The translations under genes and the position numbers were made by a program. This document shows, in pieces, positions 38,133-46,860 of a stretch of 64,000 bases of DNA. Position 1 is the first letter of the stretch. Each line of letters opens with the position of its first letter. This stretch comes from DASUPK01 sp963800285 (GTDB lineage: Bacteria; Actinomycetota; Thermoleophilia; Solirubrobacterales; 70-9). Where the stretch lies: contig CAWDAL010000009.1 in the NCBI GenBank assembly GCA_963800285.1, forward strand, positions 104,977 to 168,976, written 5' to 3'. The notes below the pieces were generated by a model that was given only the letters and a program-made list of their open reading frames with translations, made no database searches and had not been told where the DNA came from.

Positions 38133-38477
38133 ATGCCACCGCGTGGCGTTCAGAAGGGCACGAAGCGTGCCCGGCAGTACGAGAAGATCAAGCGAGGCGC
38201 GCGGAAGCGCGGCGCGTCTGCCGGTCGGGCGAAGGAGATGGCCGCGCGCACGGTCAACAAGAACCGCGCCCGCTCGGGTGAGTCCCAGAGCCAGTCGCGG
38301 AGCTCGACTCGCGGGTCATCGCCCCAGCGGCGAGGCGGGCAGCGCTCCGGCACCAACAGGCAGAAGGGCCAGACGAAGGAGCAGCTCTACAACCAGGCGA
38401 AGCGCCTGCGGATCGACGGCCGCTCCAACATGAACAAGGGCCAGCTGCAACGAGCCGTCGCCGCAAAGAGGGGATGA
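38133..38477 (+). CDS. Small basic stress protein with Rho-N/SAP-like C-terminus
   Basis: 114 residues, highly basic. N-terminal KGTKRARQYEKIKRGARKRG and AARTVNKNRARSGES match a family often annotated as 'plasmid stabilization protein'; the C-terminal 35 residues (KEQLYNQAKRLRIDGRS, MNKGQLQRAV) look like a Rho-N/SAP nucleic-acid-binding helix pair. ATG 38,133 is preceded by AAGGAGG; the earlier in-frame ATG at 38,106 lies upstream of that site. Driven by a SigB-type promoter, so likely general-stress, DNA- or RNA-binding. Confidence 0.82.
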   Translation: MPPRGVQKGTKRARQYEKIKRGARKRGASAGRAKEMAARTVNKNRARSGESQSQSRSSTRGSSPQRRGGQRSGTNRQKGQTKEQLYNQAKRLRIDGRSNMNKGQLQRAVAAKRG

Positions 38478-38499
38478 CCGCAAACTCGACGAGACGCAG

Positions 38500-38524
38500 G
38501 TTTAGGTACCCAATAGAGGGGTAA
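38500..38524 (+). promoter_or_regulatory. Orphan SigB/F-type promoter
   Basis: GTTT (38,500-38,503), 15-nt spacer, GGGTAA (38,519-38,524): a full match to the same consensus. The start would be near 38,531, just before the hairpin at 38,547; the next gene begins only at 38,741. Confidence 0.6.
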
Positions 38525-38546
38525 TCTTGCCCTGAGTCGAGGCAGC

Positions 38547-38585
38547 GGGCGGGCGTTCGGAGACCCCCTACTCCGGCGCCCGCCC
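38547..38585 (+). terminator. Strong hairpin downstream of orphan promoter
   Basis: GGGCGGGCG and CGCCCGCCC arms extended by CGGAG/CTCCG. It may terminate the 38,133 transcript and/or form the body of a short RNA from the orphan promoter. I see nothing else in 38,590-38,725. Confidence 0.6.
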
Positions 38586-38740
38586 ACATATTGCATGCCT
38601 CGCCTCCGCCGGGTTTTCAGCCTCGGCGCAGGCGGGCGGATAGGGCGGCCGGTTTCCTTCTCCCCCTGGCCGTCCTACCCCGCCTGCCTCTCTTTGGGAC
38701 GTGCCGGTCGCCCGGCGTAGCTCCTCAATACGATCGGGGT

Positions 38741-40240
38741 GTGGCGGAACTCGAGAGCCGGATGCTCATCAACGGAGAGGCAGTGCTCGGCAACGGGACG
38801 CCGCTCCAGGTCGAGAATCCGTACACAGAGGAGACGGTCGCGTCCGTGGGGACCGCTGACGACGAGCAGCTTGGTGCCGCCTTCGCCGCCGCCCGCGAAG
38901 CCGCTCCGGAGTGGGCTCGGACACCGGCCGTCGATCGGGGCGAGCTGCTCCGGGAGGCTGCAACGCGCCTTCGTGCGCGCACTGACGAGCTCGCGGAGGT
39001 GATGACGCTCGAGGGCGGCAAGCCGCTGGTCGAGAACTCCGACGAGGTCGGCTGGGCCGCCGCGTGCTTCGACTACTACGCCGAGATCGGGCGGGACTCC
39101 GCCGGCCGCGTCATCCCGTCGATCGAATCGAGCCAGCTCTCGCTGGTGCTGAAGGAGCCGCTCGGCGTGGTCGGCTGCATCGTCCCCTGGAACTACCCCT
39201 TGCTCCTGCTCGCCTGGAAGATGGCGCCGGCGCTGGCGGCCGGGAACGCCCTGGTCTGCAAGCCGTCCGAGCTCACGCCGCTCTCGACCCTGATGCTGGC
39301 CCCCTGCCTCGACCACCTGCCGGCGGGCGTCGTCAACCTGGTCGCGGGCGGCCCCGAGGTCGGCGCGGCGATCGCGTCCGAGCCGCGGGTCGATGGCATC
39401 GCCTTCACCGGCTCGGTCACGACCGGCAAGGAGGTCGCGCGGGCCTGCGTCGACCGGATGGCCCGGGTCAATCTCGAGATGGGCGGCAAGGACCCGTTCA
39501 TCGTCTGCTCGGACGTCGCCGATCGGATCGACGTCGCGGCCAAGGGCGGCGCCTGGGCCGCCTTCCTCAACTCGGGGCAGGTCTGCACCTCCGCGGAGCG
39601 CTTCTACGTGATGGAGGACGTCTACGACGACTACCTGGCCGCCTTCGTCGACTACACGAAGAGCCTCGTGATCGGCGACCCGATGCGCAGCGACACGGAC
39701 ATCGGGCCCATGGTCTCCGAAGTCCAGCGGGGGAAGGTCGCCGCCCAGGTGGAGGCCGCCGTCGGCTCCGGCGCCGAGGTCATCACCGGCGGCGATTCCG
39801 GCGGACAGGATCGAGGGCACTTCTTCGCTCCCGCGGTCGTCACCGGCGCGCCCGCCGAGACCGACCTCCTGCGCGAGGAGACCTTCGGGCCGGTCGCACC
39901 GCTGGTCCCGGTGAAGAGCCTCGACGAGGCGATCGAGCTCGCCAACTCGACCCCGTACGGGCTCGGCGCGAACATCTACACCGAGGACTTCAAGACGATC
40001 CTGCGCTGCATGCGCGAGGTGAAGGCCGGCACGGTCTGGTTCAACGATCCGCTCACCGACAACGACGCCGGCCCGTTCGGCGGCTTCAAGCAGTCGGGCC
40101 TCGGCCGCGAGCTGGGTCGCGAGGGGCTCGAGGCCTTCCAGGAGACCAAGCACGTCCACATCGAGAGCGAGGTGGCGCCGAAGGAGTGGTGGTACCCGTA
40201 CTCCCGCTACACCGGCGGCGAGCCGCCGCACGGGGCGTAG
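38741..40240 (+). CDS. NAD(P)-dependent aldehyde dehydrogenase
   Basis: 499 residues. WNYPLLLLAWKMAPALAAGN, FTGSVTTGK, Glu in LEMGGKDP and Cys in NSGQVCTSAERF place it among betaine- or aminoaldehyde-type dehydrogenases. GTG 38,741 follows a TACGAT box by 6 nt, indicating a leaderless message. It precedes the decarboxylase cluster and may oxidise an aminoaldehyde. Confidence 0.9.
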   Translation: MAELESRMLINGEAVLGNGTPLQVENPYTEETVASVGTADDEQLGAAFAAAREAAPEWARTPAVDRGELLREAATRLRARTDELAEVMTLEGGKPLVENSDEVGWAAACFDYYAEIGRDSAGRVIPSIESSQLSLVLKEPLGVVGCIVPWNYPLLLLAWKMAPALAAGNALVCKPSELTPLSTLMLAPCLDHLPAGVVNLVAGGPEVGAAIASEPRVDGIAFTGSVTTGKEVARACVDRMARVNLEMGGKDPFIVCSDVADRIDVAAKGGAWAAFLNSGQVCTSAERFYVMEDVYDDYLAAFVDYTKSLVIGDPMRSDTDIGPMVSEVQRGKVAAQVEAAVGSGAEVITGGDSGGQDRGHFFAPAVVTGAPAETDLLREETFGPVAPLVPVKSLDEAIELANSTPYGLGANIYTEDFKTILRCMREVKAGTVWFNDPLTDNDAGPFGGFKQSGLGRELGREGLEAFQETKHVHIESEVAPKEWWYPYSRYTGGEPPHGA

Positions 40241-40337
40241 CGGCCACCAGGCCGCTCCACCTTGGAGCGAAGCGCGAAGCGCGTAGCGACTTATGTGGGG
40301 CGGCCGCCTGTGGCCGCGTTCTGATTGCGAAGCCGTG
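40240..40337 (+). repeat. Dispersed repeat family 1, copy C
   Basis: Starts on the last base of the aldehyde dehydrogenase stop, as copy B does after its gene. Same four conserved blocks in the same order and spacing. Confidence 0.86.
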
Positions 40338-40351
40338 GATACGATCGGGCC

Positions 40352-41845
40352 ATGGCTGACCAAAACGAAGCCCCCTACCTCGACGCGGTCGTCTCCTATG
40401 TGGCGCGCAACCCGGGCCGCTTCCACATCCCGGGGCACAAGGGAACGGGCGCAGACCCCGCGCTGATCGCGGCGCTCGGCGAGGCCGCCGTCCTGCACGA
40501 CATCCCGGCCGGCATCGAAGGCGTGGACGTCGGCCCGGAGCCAACTCCGTTCCAGCGCGCCCAGCTTCTGGCTGCCGAAGCCTGGGGCGCACAGCGCAGC
40601 TGGTTCCTCCTGAACGGGGCGTCCGGCGGCAACCACGCGATCTGTATGACGCTCGCACACGCCACCGGCAAGCTCAGAAAGGGTCCCCCGGATCGGGGAC
40701 CGGTCGTGGTCCAGCGCAACGTCCACTCGTCGATCATCGATGGCCTGGTCCTCTCCGGGCTTCGACCGACCTTCGTGGCACCGGAGATCGACCCCGAGCT
40801 CGGCATCGCCCACTGCGTCACCCCGGAGGCCCTCGACGCCGCCCTGGACGCGGAGCCGGACGCGGAGGCGGTGCTGCTCGTCTCCCCGACCTATTTCGGC
40901 GCCGTGGCCCGCGTTGGGGATCTCGCCGAGGTCGCCCACGCCCGCGACATCCCCTTGGTGGTCGACGAAGCGTGGGGCTCGCACCTCTACTTCCACGCGG
41001 ACCTGCCCCCGGGGGCGCTGCGGGGCGGCGCCGACATGGTCCTGTCCAGCACCCACAAGATCGTCGGCAGCTTCACGCAGTCGGCGATCCTGCACCTGGG
41101 CGAGGGAGACAGGGTCGACCAAGATGTGATCGACCGCTCGGTGACCCTGGTCGAGTCGACCAGCCCCAACGCGCTGCTGACCGCGTCGCTCGACGCCGCC
41201 AGGCGCCTGGCAGCGACCCAGGGCCACGAACTGCTCGACGAAATGCTCCCCACGCTGGAGAGGACCCGTGAGCGCGTCCGTGAGATCCCCGGTCTCGACG
41301 TCCTGGACGAGAGGCTCGCGGGGAGGACCAGCGTCGCCGCCTGGGATCCGCTGCGGCTCTCGGTCGACGTCCGGGGGACGGGCGCAACCGGCCACCGGAT
41401 CGCCGAGCTGATGCGCGAGAAGGACGACGTCGTCCTCGAGCTCTTCTCGGAGAACGTGATCGTCGCCGTCTTCGGCATCGGCGAGACGCCCACCGCCACG
41501 GCTGACCGGCTGGTGGAGGGACTCCGGCACGCGGTCGAGCAGATCGGGGCCGCCGACCTCGAGCGGCGTCGCGCCTTCGCCGAGCCCCCGCCCTGGGGCC
41601 CGCTGGAGCTGGCTCCCCGGGACGCCTTCCTCGGGCCTCAGGAGGTCGTCCCCTTCGAGCAGGCCGAGGGGAGGATCGCCGCTGAGTCCCTGGCGGCGTA
41701 CCCGCCCGGCGTCCCGAACGTGCTCCCCGGCGAGAGGCTGACCGGACCGACGATCTCCTACATCGCCGACTCCCTCGCGCACGGCGGCCTCGTCCGCGGG
41801 GCGAGCGACCGGACGCTCCAGACCGTCCGCGTGGTGATCGAGTGA
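40352..41845 (+). CDS. Orn/Lys/Arg decarboxylase-family PLP enzyme
   Basis: 497 residues, fold type I. N-terminal FHIPGHKGTGADP, substrate-binding HSSIIDGLVLSG, DEAWGSHLYF and PLP Lys in SSTHKIVGSFTQSA are typical of this family, which makes agmatine, cadaverine or putrescine. It lacks the long N-terminal wing domain of inducible decarboxylases. TACGAT six nt before the ATG suggests a leaderless start. It overlaps the next gene; neighbours suggest arginine as substrate. Confidence 0.88.
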   Translation: MADQNEAPYLDAVVSYVARNPGRFHIPGHKGTGADPALIAALGEAAVLHDIPAGIEGVDVGPEPTPFQRAQLLAAEAWGAQRSWFLLNGASGGNHAICMTLAHATGKLRKGPPDRGPVVVQRNVHSSIIDGLVLSGLRPTFVAPEIDPELGIAHCVTPEALDAALDAEPDAEAVLLVSPTYFGAVARVGDLAEVAHARDIPLVVDEAWGSHLYFHADLPPGALRGGADMVLSSTHKIVGSFTQSAILHLGEGDRVDQDVIDRSVTLVESTSPNALLTASLDAARRLAATQGHELLDEMLPTLERTRERVREIPGLDVLDERLAGRTSVAAWDPLRLSVDVRGTGATGHRIAELMREKDDVVLELFSENVIVAVFGIGETPTATADRLVEGLRHAVEQIGAADLERRRAFAEPPPWGPLELAPRDAFLGPQEVVPFEQAEGRIAAESLAAYPPGVPNVLPGERLTGPTISYIADSLAHGGLVRGASDRTLQTVRVVIE

Positions 41846-42723
41846 GCGCGGCCGAGCCCGCCTGGGGTGTCGACTCCGAGTACGGACGACTGCTCGACGT
41901 CCTCGTCTGCAGGCCCGACAACTTCCGCTGGCGGACGACCAGCGCGATCACCCAGGCGACGCTCGATGCCGGTCACCGCTTCGACGCCGAGCTGGCCGCC
42001 TCCCAGCACGCGTCGCTGGTCAGCGCCTATGAGGACGCGGGTGTCCGCTGTCACCTCCTGGAGTCCGACCCCGCCCTCCCCTACCAGGTGTTCACGCGCG
42101 ACTCGAGCACGATGGGCCCCTACGGGACCGTGGTCACGCAGCCGGCCCAGTGGTGGCGCCGGGGCGAGTACGCGCCGGTGATCCGCTTCCACCAGGAGGC
42201 CGGCATCCCAATCCGCGGGATGATCACCGCGGGATCGCTGGAGGGAGGCGACGTGATGATCGTGGAGCCAGGGAGCGTGCTGATCGGCGCCGGCGAGACC
42301 CGGACACAGGAGCACGCGGCGAGCCAGCTGGCGGAGTGGTTCCGCGAGGACGGCTGGGAGGCGCGCGTGCAGCCCTTCCCGGAGCGCTACGTCCACATCG
42401 ACGTCCTCGTCGCGGTGCTCGCCGAGAAGCTGGCCGCCGTCTGCTCGGAGGTCCTGCCCGCCGCGGCCGTGCAGTGGCTGCGCGACAAGGGCTTCGACCT
42501 GATCGAGGTGAGCGCCGAGCAGGCCTTCAGCCTCGGCGTCAACGCGATCTCCCTGGGCAACGAGCGGGTGATCTCGGCCGTGACGGCCGTGGAGCTGAAC
42601 GCCGCCCTGCGGGCCCGTGGCCTGGCGGTGATCGAGATCGAGCTCTCGATGTTCACGCTGGGCGGAGGTGGCCCTCACTGCCTGAGCCAGGCGCTGCGCA
42701 GGGAACGCGAGGGTGCGCGTTAG
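41842..42723 (+). CDS. Amidinohydrolase of the DDAH/arginine deiminase superfamily
   Basis: 293 residues, GTG start overlapping the decarboxylase stop. Guanidine-group-modifying fold: FTRDSSTMGP, GGDVMIV with the His-containing RYVHIDVLVAVL, and the C-terminal catalytic Cys in GGGGPHCLSQAL. It is closer to dimethylargininase-type enzymes than to classical AguA. Placed between a decarboxylase and an M20 carbamoylase, it may deiminate agmatine to N-carbamoylputrescine, or arginine itself. Confidence 0.82.
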   Translation: MSAAEPAWGVDSEYGRLLDVLVCRPDNFRWRTTSAITQATLDAGHRFDAELAASQHASLVSAYEDAGVRCHLLESDPALPYQVFTRDSSTMGPYGTVVTQPAQWWRRGEYAPVIRFHQEAGIPIRGMITAGSLEGGDVMIVEPGSVLIGAGETRTQEHAASQLAEWFREDGWEARVQPFPERYVHIDVLVAVLAEKLAAVCSEVLPAAAVQWLRDKGFDLIEVSAEQAFSLGVNAISLGNERVISAVTAVELNAALRARGLAVIEIELSMFTLGGGGPHCLSQALRREREGAR

Positions 42724-42741
42724 CGCAACCGATCCATGGCG
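42707..42741 (+). repeat. Dispersed repeat family 2, degenerate copy 2
   Basis: GCGAGGGTGCGC, GCGCAACC and then CATGG spanning the amidinohydrolase stop. It lacks the ACCCGTTT segment. It encodes the final residues of that protein and lies across the start of the next gene. Confidence 0.45.
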
Positions 42742-43965
42742 AAGCCGAGAGCCATTGACGCGGAGCGGGTGATCGCCGACCTGCGCGAGCTCCAGCGCCG
42801 CACCGGCGACGAGCACGGCGCGCAAAGGCTCTGCTGGGGCGAGGGCTGGCGAACCGCCCGAGGGTTCCTCGGCGAGCTGCTCGGCGAGATCGGCCTCGAG
42901 TACGAGGTCGACGAGGCGGGCAACGCCTGGACGTATCTGGCCGGCGACTCGGAGCCGGCGCTGGCGATCGGCTCCCACCTCGACTCCGTCCCGAACGGAG
43001 GCTGGCTGGACGGCGCCCTCGGAGCGATGAGCGCGCTCGACGTGGTGCGGGCCTGGGCGACCGCGGACGAGAAGCCGCCGAGGACGATCGCGCTGGTCGA
43101 CTGGGCCGACGAGGAAGGGGCCCGGTTCGGGCGCAGCCTGTTCGGCAGCTCGGCTGCGGCGGGCACTCTCGATCCCGCGGAACTGGCGAACGCCCGTGAC
43201 TCCGACGGCCGCCGCGCACCGGGCGTTCTGGCGGAGAACGGGGTCGAGCTCGAGCGCGTGCTCGAATGCCGCTCCCGCCTCGACCGAATCGGCGCCTGCC
43301 TCGAGCTGCACATCGAGCAGGGACCCGTGCTGGAGGCCGAGGGCATCGGCGCGGCAGCCGTCAGCGGCTGCGCCGGGGTCGAACGGCTTCGCTTCCTGAT
43401 CTCCGGACAGGCCGCGCATGCGGGCACCACCCCGATGGACGCGAGACACGATCCGGGCCTCGCCGCGGCAGCGGCCTCGCTCCGGATCGAGGAGATCGCG
43501 CGAGATCAGGGCGGAGTGGGAACGGTCGGGGCCATGGCGTTCGAGCCCGGCATCCCGACCGCGGTGCCGGGCGAGGTCTCGATGCTGGTGGACCTGCGTC
43601 ACCGTGACGCCGAGCCCCTCGCGCAGATGCTCGAGGGGGCGCGCAAGGCGATCCGCTCGAGCGGCGCCGCACGCGGCTGCGAGGTGACCGAGGAGCCGGT
43701 CTGGCGAATCGAGCCGATCTCCTTCGACCCGGAGCTGGTCGCGCTCGCCCGTGAGGCTTGCGAGCGGGTCACGGGGACCGGCTACGAGCTGCCCAGCGGC
43801 GCGCTCCACGACGCCGCGTCGATGGCCCCGCACGTACCGACGGCGATGGTCTTCTCTCCTTCGATCGGCGGAATCAGCCACGCCCGCGAGGAGGACACGG
43901 CCGAGGCGGATCTGGTCGCGGCGATCGAGAGCTTCGGGGCGCTGGCGAACCTGCGCCTCGCCTGA
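42736..43965 (+). CDS. M20 family amidase (N-carbamoyl-amino acid/allantoate amidohydrolase type)
   Basis: 409 residues. Metal ligands are visible in GSHLDSVPNGG, the ADEEGARFG segment, the ELHIEQGP motif and C-terminal SGALHDAASMA. The family hydrolyses N-carbamoyl groups to ammonia, CO2 and amine. In this operon it could complete agmatine-to-putrescine conversion in place of the usual nitrilase-type AguB. Alternative: ureide catabolism. Confidence 0.86.
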   Translation: MAKPRAIDAERVIADLRELQRRTGDEHGAQRLCWGEGWRTARGFLGELLGEIGLEYEVDEAGNAWTYLAGDSEPALAIGSHLDSVPNGGWLDGALGAMSALDVVRAWATADEKPPRTIALVDWADEEGARFGRSLFGSSAAAGTLDPAELANARDSDGRRAPGVLAENGVELERVLECRSRLDRIGACLELHIEQGPVLEAEGIGAAAVSGCAGVERLRFLISGQAAHAGTTPMDARHDPGLAAAAASLRIEEIARDQGGVGTVGAMAFEPGIPTAVPGEVSMLVDLRHRDAEPLAQMLEGARKAIRSSGAARGCEVTEEPVWRIEPISFDPELVALAREACERVTGTGYELPSGALHDAASMAPHVPTAMVFSPSIGGISHAREEDTAEADLVAAIESFGALANLRLA

Positions 43966-44025
43966 TCCGCCGCGACTGCAACGGACTTCGCGTGTTGAGG
44001 AGGTGAGCGCCTTTAGCTTGGCGTT

Positions 44026-44063
44026 ATGCGAGGGCGCGCCGCAAGGCGCGACCCGTTTCGCGC
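44026..44063 (+). repeat. Dispersed repeat family 2, copy 3
   Basis: ATGCGAGGGCGCGCCGCAAGG..., then GACCCGTTTCGCG. It creates an in-frame ATG upstream of the real start of the next gene and so can mislead start prediction. Confidence 0.65.
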
Positions 44064-44070
44064 CGGACAC

Positions 44071-45270
44071 ATGGCAGGAGTCGCACAACATCCGCATGGG
44101 GGCGCGTTTCGGCGCACCCGCACCGCGATCGTCCTGATCGCGGCCGCCGCCCTGCTCGCGGCGCTGCTGATCGCCGGTCGTTCGGCGGCCCCGGACTCGG
44201 CCGCGGCCGCCAAGGCGTCCGCCGGGTGTCCTCCGCCTCCCTTCGGCCTCGCCCCGACCGGCCCCGGCCCGACCCGGTTCACGATGATGATCCGGATCAA
44301 CACCCAGGGGAACGTCGACACCTACACGAAGCCCGACGGCGGCATGGGCGGCCGGATCAGGCCGCAGGACATCTTCGTCCTCAACTCCCGCTTCGGCGGC
44401 AGCGGCAGCTTCCCGGCGATGACGCCCCCGGTCGCGGCCGGCCTCGCCGCGAACCTGCGAGCCACCTTCCCCTGCAACCGGATCGTCGCCCTCAACGGAT
44501 TGAGCTTCGACCCGGCGAACGCCGGCTACGCCTTCACCGGGATCGACGACCCGAACGTCTACGCGCTGCTCAGCGATTACGAGCGCGACGACTGGAACGA
44601 AGGGCGCTCGACCGACCCGATCCGGCCTCCGTGGAAGGACAACTACAAGAAGGCGTTCCCGCTGCTGCGGGGGTGGAACTTCGGCTTCGCCTCCACCCTC
44701 GCCGCCAACCCGGCGGGCGCCGGCAAGAAGACCGGGCTCGCCCCGCAGGACGTCGCCGACTGGAACTACGGACAGATCGCGCAGAACCTCGACAAGCAGA
44801 ACCTCCGGCTCGGCGCCAGGCACCTCGGCCCGCAGAGCGTCCAGACCCAGGACGCCTGCGCGGATGGAGCGGGCCCCGGCTTCGGCGCCCGGGCCAAGGC
44901 GCTCCGCCTGCAGTACCACTTCAAGTACTTCACCAAGAAGGTGCACGTCAAGGGCAAGCGCAAGAAGGTGAGGAAGACCTTCCGCCGGCCGCTCCACAAG
45001 AAGGCGAAGCCCAACATGAGCAACCTGGGGATGGAGATCTCCTTCACGGGCAGCCCGGAGGCCTCGGCGAGCCAGGCCATCCTCAGCACCTCGGCGGCCC
45101 AGGCCGCGTCCTGCGTCCAGCCCGCCCTCAAGCAGGGCGTCGGCGCCTTCTTCTTCTTCGCCTCGGATGACTCGATGAAGCTGCTCTTCCAGGAGCCTCT
45201 GATCAACGCGCTACGGCCGGCCCAGGCGGCGGCCAGCGGCAGCACCGGCGGCGTCGGCGCGCCTCACTAG
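44071..45270 (+). CDS. Secreted protein of unknown function
   Basis: 399 residues from ATG 44,071; an upstream in-frame ATG (44,026) belongs to the repeat and is rejected. Membrane or signal segment (IVLIAAAALLAALLIAG), an acidic/aromatic middle with DDWNEGRSTDPIRPPW, a basic patch (KKVHVKGKRKKVRKTFRRP) and a few Cys. No family recognised. Confidence 0.6.
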   Translation: MAGVAQHPHGGAFRRTRTAIVLIAAAALLAALLIAGRSAAPDSAAAAKASAGCPPPPFGLAPTGPGPTRFTMMIRINTQGNVDTYTKPDGGMGGRIRPQDIFVLNSRFGGSGSFPAMTPPVAAGLAANLRATFPCNRIVALNGLSFDPANAGYAFTGIDDPNVYALLSDYERDDWNEGRSTDPIRPPWKDNYKKAFPLLRGWNFGFASTLAANPAGAGKKTGLAPQDVADWNYGQIAQNLDKQNLRLGARHLGPQSVQTQDACADGAGPGFGARAKALRLQYHFKYFTKKVHVKGKRKKVRKTFRRPLHKKAKPNMSNLGMEISFTGSPEASASQAILSTSAAQAASCVQPALKQGVGAFFFFASDDSMKLLFQEPLINALRPAQAAASGSTGGVGAPH

Positions 45271-45273
45271 GGC

Positions 45274-46284
45274 TCAGGCCGCGCGGGACACCACAGTCTT
45301 CGCGCGCAGGTCCGAGAGAGCCTCTTGCGCGTCGTCCCAATCGACCCTGTTCACCGTCATCGGGTCCGGGTCGAACTTCCCCTCGCGGATCAGGTCGAGC
45401 ACCTCGGGCATGATCGTCCGCACGTGCGGGCGCCCGGTGACGAAGGTGATGCCCTGGGTGAACATGTCGAGCAGCGGCAGCGGGGTGGGCTCGAGATAGA
45501 TCCCGATGCTGGTCGAGTAGCCGTCGGCATCGGTTGAGCGCAGGACGCACGCGATCCCGTCCGGATCCGCGCTCGCGTCGACGGTGATCGGATAGAAGCC
45601 GACCCGGTGCGGGAACTCCTCGTCGAGGACGTTCGCCCCGAGCTTCGCCGCCAGCTCGCGGTCGCGCTCACTGCCGCCCACGACGTCGACCCGCTCGGCG
45701 CCCAGGGCGAGCGCGATCGCGACCGAGTACAGGGCGATCGACCCGGCTCCCATCGCAATCAGCACCGGCGCGCCAGGCCGCTCCGCGAGCGCGGGCGCGA
45801 CGCACCGCCAGGCGTCCGGGATGTTGTCCGAGAGGCTCGCGACGGTCGTGGGGCTGACCCCCTCCGGGATCGGGACCAGCATCGCGTCGGGATAGGGAAC
45901 CCCGACCGAGTCGCTGGCGAAGCCGCCGTAGTCCTCTCCGATCGGCAGGCCGTAGGTGGAGAGGCGCGGCACCGACTCGCAGTTGCCCGTCCTGCCGGCG
46001 CGGCAGGCGGCGCACTCGCCGCAGGAGATCTGGAAGGGGACGCTGACCAGGTCGCCGGGCGCAACCGTTCGGACCGAGTCGCCGACCTCCGTCACCTCGG
46101 CGACGCACTCGTGGCCGAACGAGAACGATTGAGCCGGGAAGCGCCCCTGGACGAACGCGACGTCGATGTCGCACGTGGCGAGCGCCACCGGCCGCACGAG
46201 CGCCTCGCCGTCGCCGCCGAGCTGGGGCTCCGGCGCGTCGCGCCACTCGAGCTTCCCCTTCTCGACGAACTGCAGCTGCCTCAT
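45274..46284 (-). CDS. Zinc-dependent alcohol dehydrogenase-like protein
   Basis: 336 residues, MDR family. GHECVAEV, four structural-zinc-type cysteines in CGECAACRAGRTGNC, and a cofactor motif GAGSIALYSVAIALALG. The catalytic position 'GHE' is kept, but the first Cys block reads ATCDID, as in threonine- or formaldehyde-type relatives. It overlaps the upstream tautomerase gene by 4 nt. Confidence 0.83.
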   Translation of the reverse strand: MRQLQFVEKGKLEWRDAPEPQLGGDGEALVRPVALATCDIDVAFVQGRFPAQSFSFGHECVAEVTEVGDSVRTVAPGDLVSVPFQISCGECAACRAGRTGNCESVPRLSTYGLPIGEDYGGFASDSVGVPYPDAMLVPIPEGVSPTTVASLSDNIPDAWRCVAPALAERPGAPVLIAMGAGSIALYSVAIALALGAERVDVVGGSERDRELAAKLGANVLDEEFPHRVGFYPITVDASADPDGIACVLRSTDADGYSTSIGIYLEPTPLPLLDMFTQGITFVTGRPHVRTIMPEVLDLIREGKFDPDPMTVNRVDWDDAQEALSDLRAKTVVSRAA

Positions 46285-46769
46285 GCCGGGACCTCCTTGG
46301 GCTCGGTCGCGGCCGGGACCTTCTCCCTCCCGGAGCCCTCCTGCTCGCGCTCGGCCTTGGCGGCCTCGCGGAGCTGGTCGAAGCGCACGACCTGGCCGGC
46401 AGCGCCCCAGTTGCCGTCGGGGACCTCGTGAATCAGCGTCCAGACGCGGACACCGGCGCCTTCGCCCCAGCCGGTCGCCTCGAGCACGAGCCTGGTGGTG
46501 TCCTCGACCAGGCCGGCCTTGCGCCGATCGTTGAGCGCTCCGCTCGGGATCGTGACCTCGACGACGGCGTGCGGCTCCGCGACCCCGTCCGGCGTCTGGA
46601 TCGACTCCGCCGGGAGCGCGTGGACGTGAGCCCAGGTGATCGAGCGGAAGAACTCGGTGTCGGGCGCTCCCTCCCAATGCAGGAGGGTCGCGCCCAGGTC
46701 GCGCGCCAGCTGCTGCTGGGACTCCTCCGAGAGTGCGTCGGCGGGGATGGTCAGGTCGAGCTTCGGCAT
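46281..46769 (-). CDS. Tautomerase/4-oxalocrotonate tautomerase-like protein
   Basis: 162 residues. It begins MPKLDLTIP, giving the N-terminal catalytic Pro-1 of the tautomerase superfamily, and is about twice the length of 4-OT, suggesting a fused double domain. Acidic/Lys-rich tail. Paired with the dehydrogenase as a two-gene operon, divergent from an HxlR regulator. Confidence 0.7.
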   Translation of the reverse strand: MPKLDLTIPADALSEESQQQLARDLGATLLHWEGAPDTEFFRSITWAHVHALPAESIQTPDGVAEPHAVVEVTIPSGALNDRRKAGLVEDTTRLVLEATGWGEGAGVRVWTLIHEVPDGNWGAAGQVVRFDQLREAAKAEREQEGSGREKVPAATEPKEVPA

Positions 46770-46821
46770 CGTGTCCTCCTCAGGAGAGCCTGGGTTCGAA
46801 AGATGGACGCAAGCCTATAGG

Positions 46822-46836
46822 GTTCGGATTCCGAAC
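46822..46836. promoter_or_regulatory. Palindromic operator in the divergent HxlR promoter
   Basis: A perfect GTTCGG-ATT-CCGAAC inverted repeat. A TATGCT box 10 nt later (46,847-46,852) lies 8 nt before the regulator's ATG. The likely binding site for the HxlR protein on both promoters. Confidence 0.6.
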
Positions 46837-46860
46837 GTAGCCTCGCTATGCTGGCCTGCG

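Noticed and set aside
44026..44070. Upstream ATG of the secreted protein as true start
   Set aside because: That ATG is part of a dispersed repeat present elsewhere; starting there buries the signal peptide.
38675..44997. Very long minus-strand open frames antisense to the dehydrogenase and decarboxylase genes
   Set aside because: GC-rich shadow frames: they are Arg/Leu/Gly/Val-biased, match no family, and run exactly opposite to well-conserved genes.
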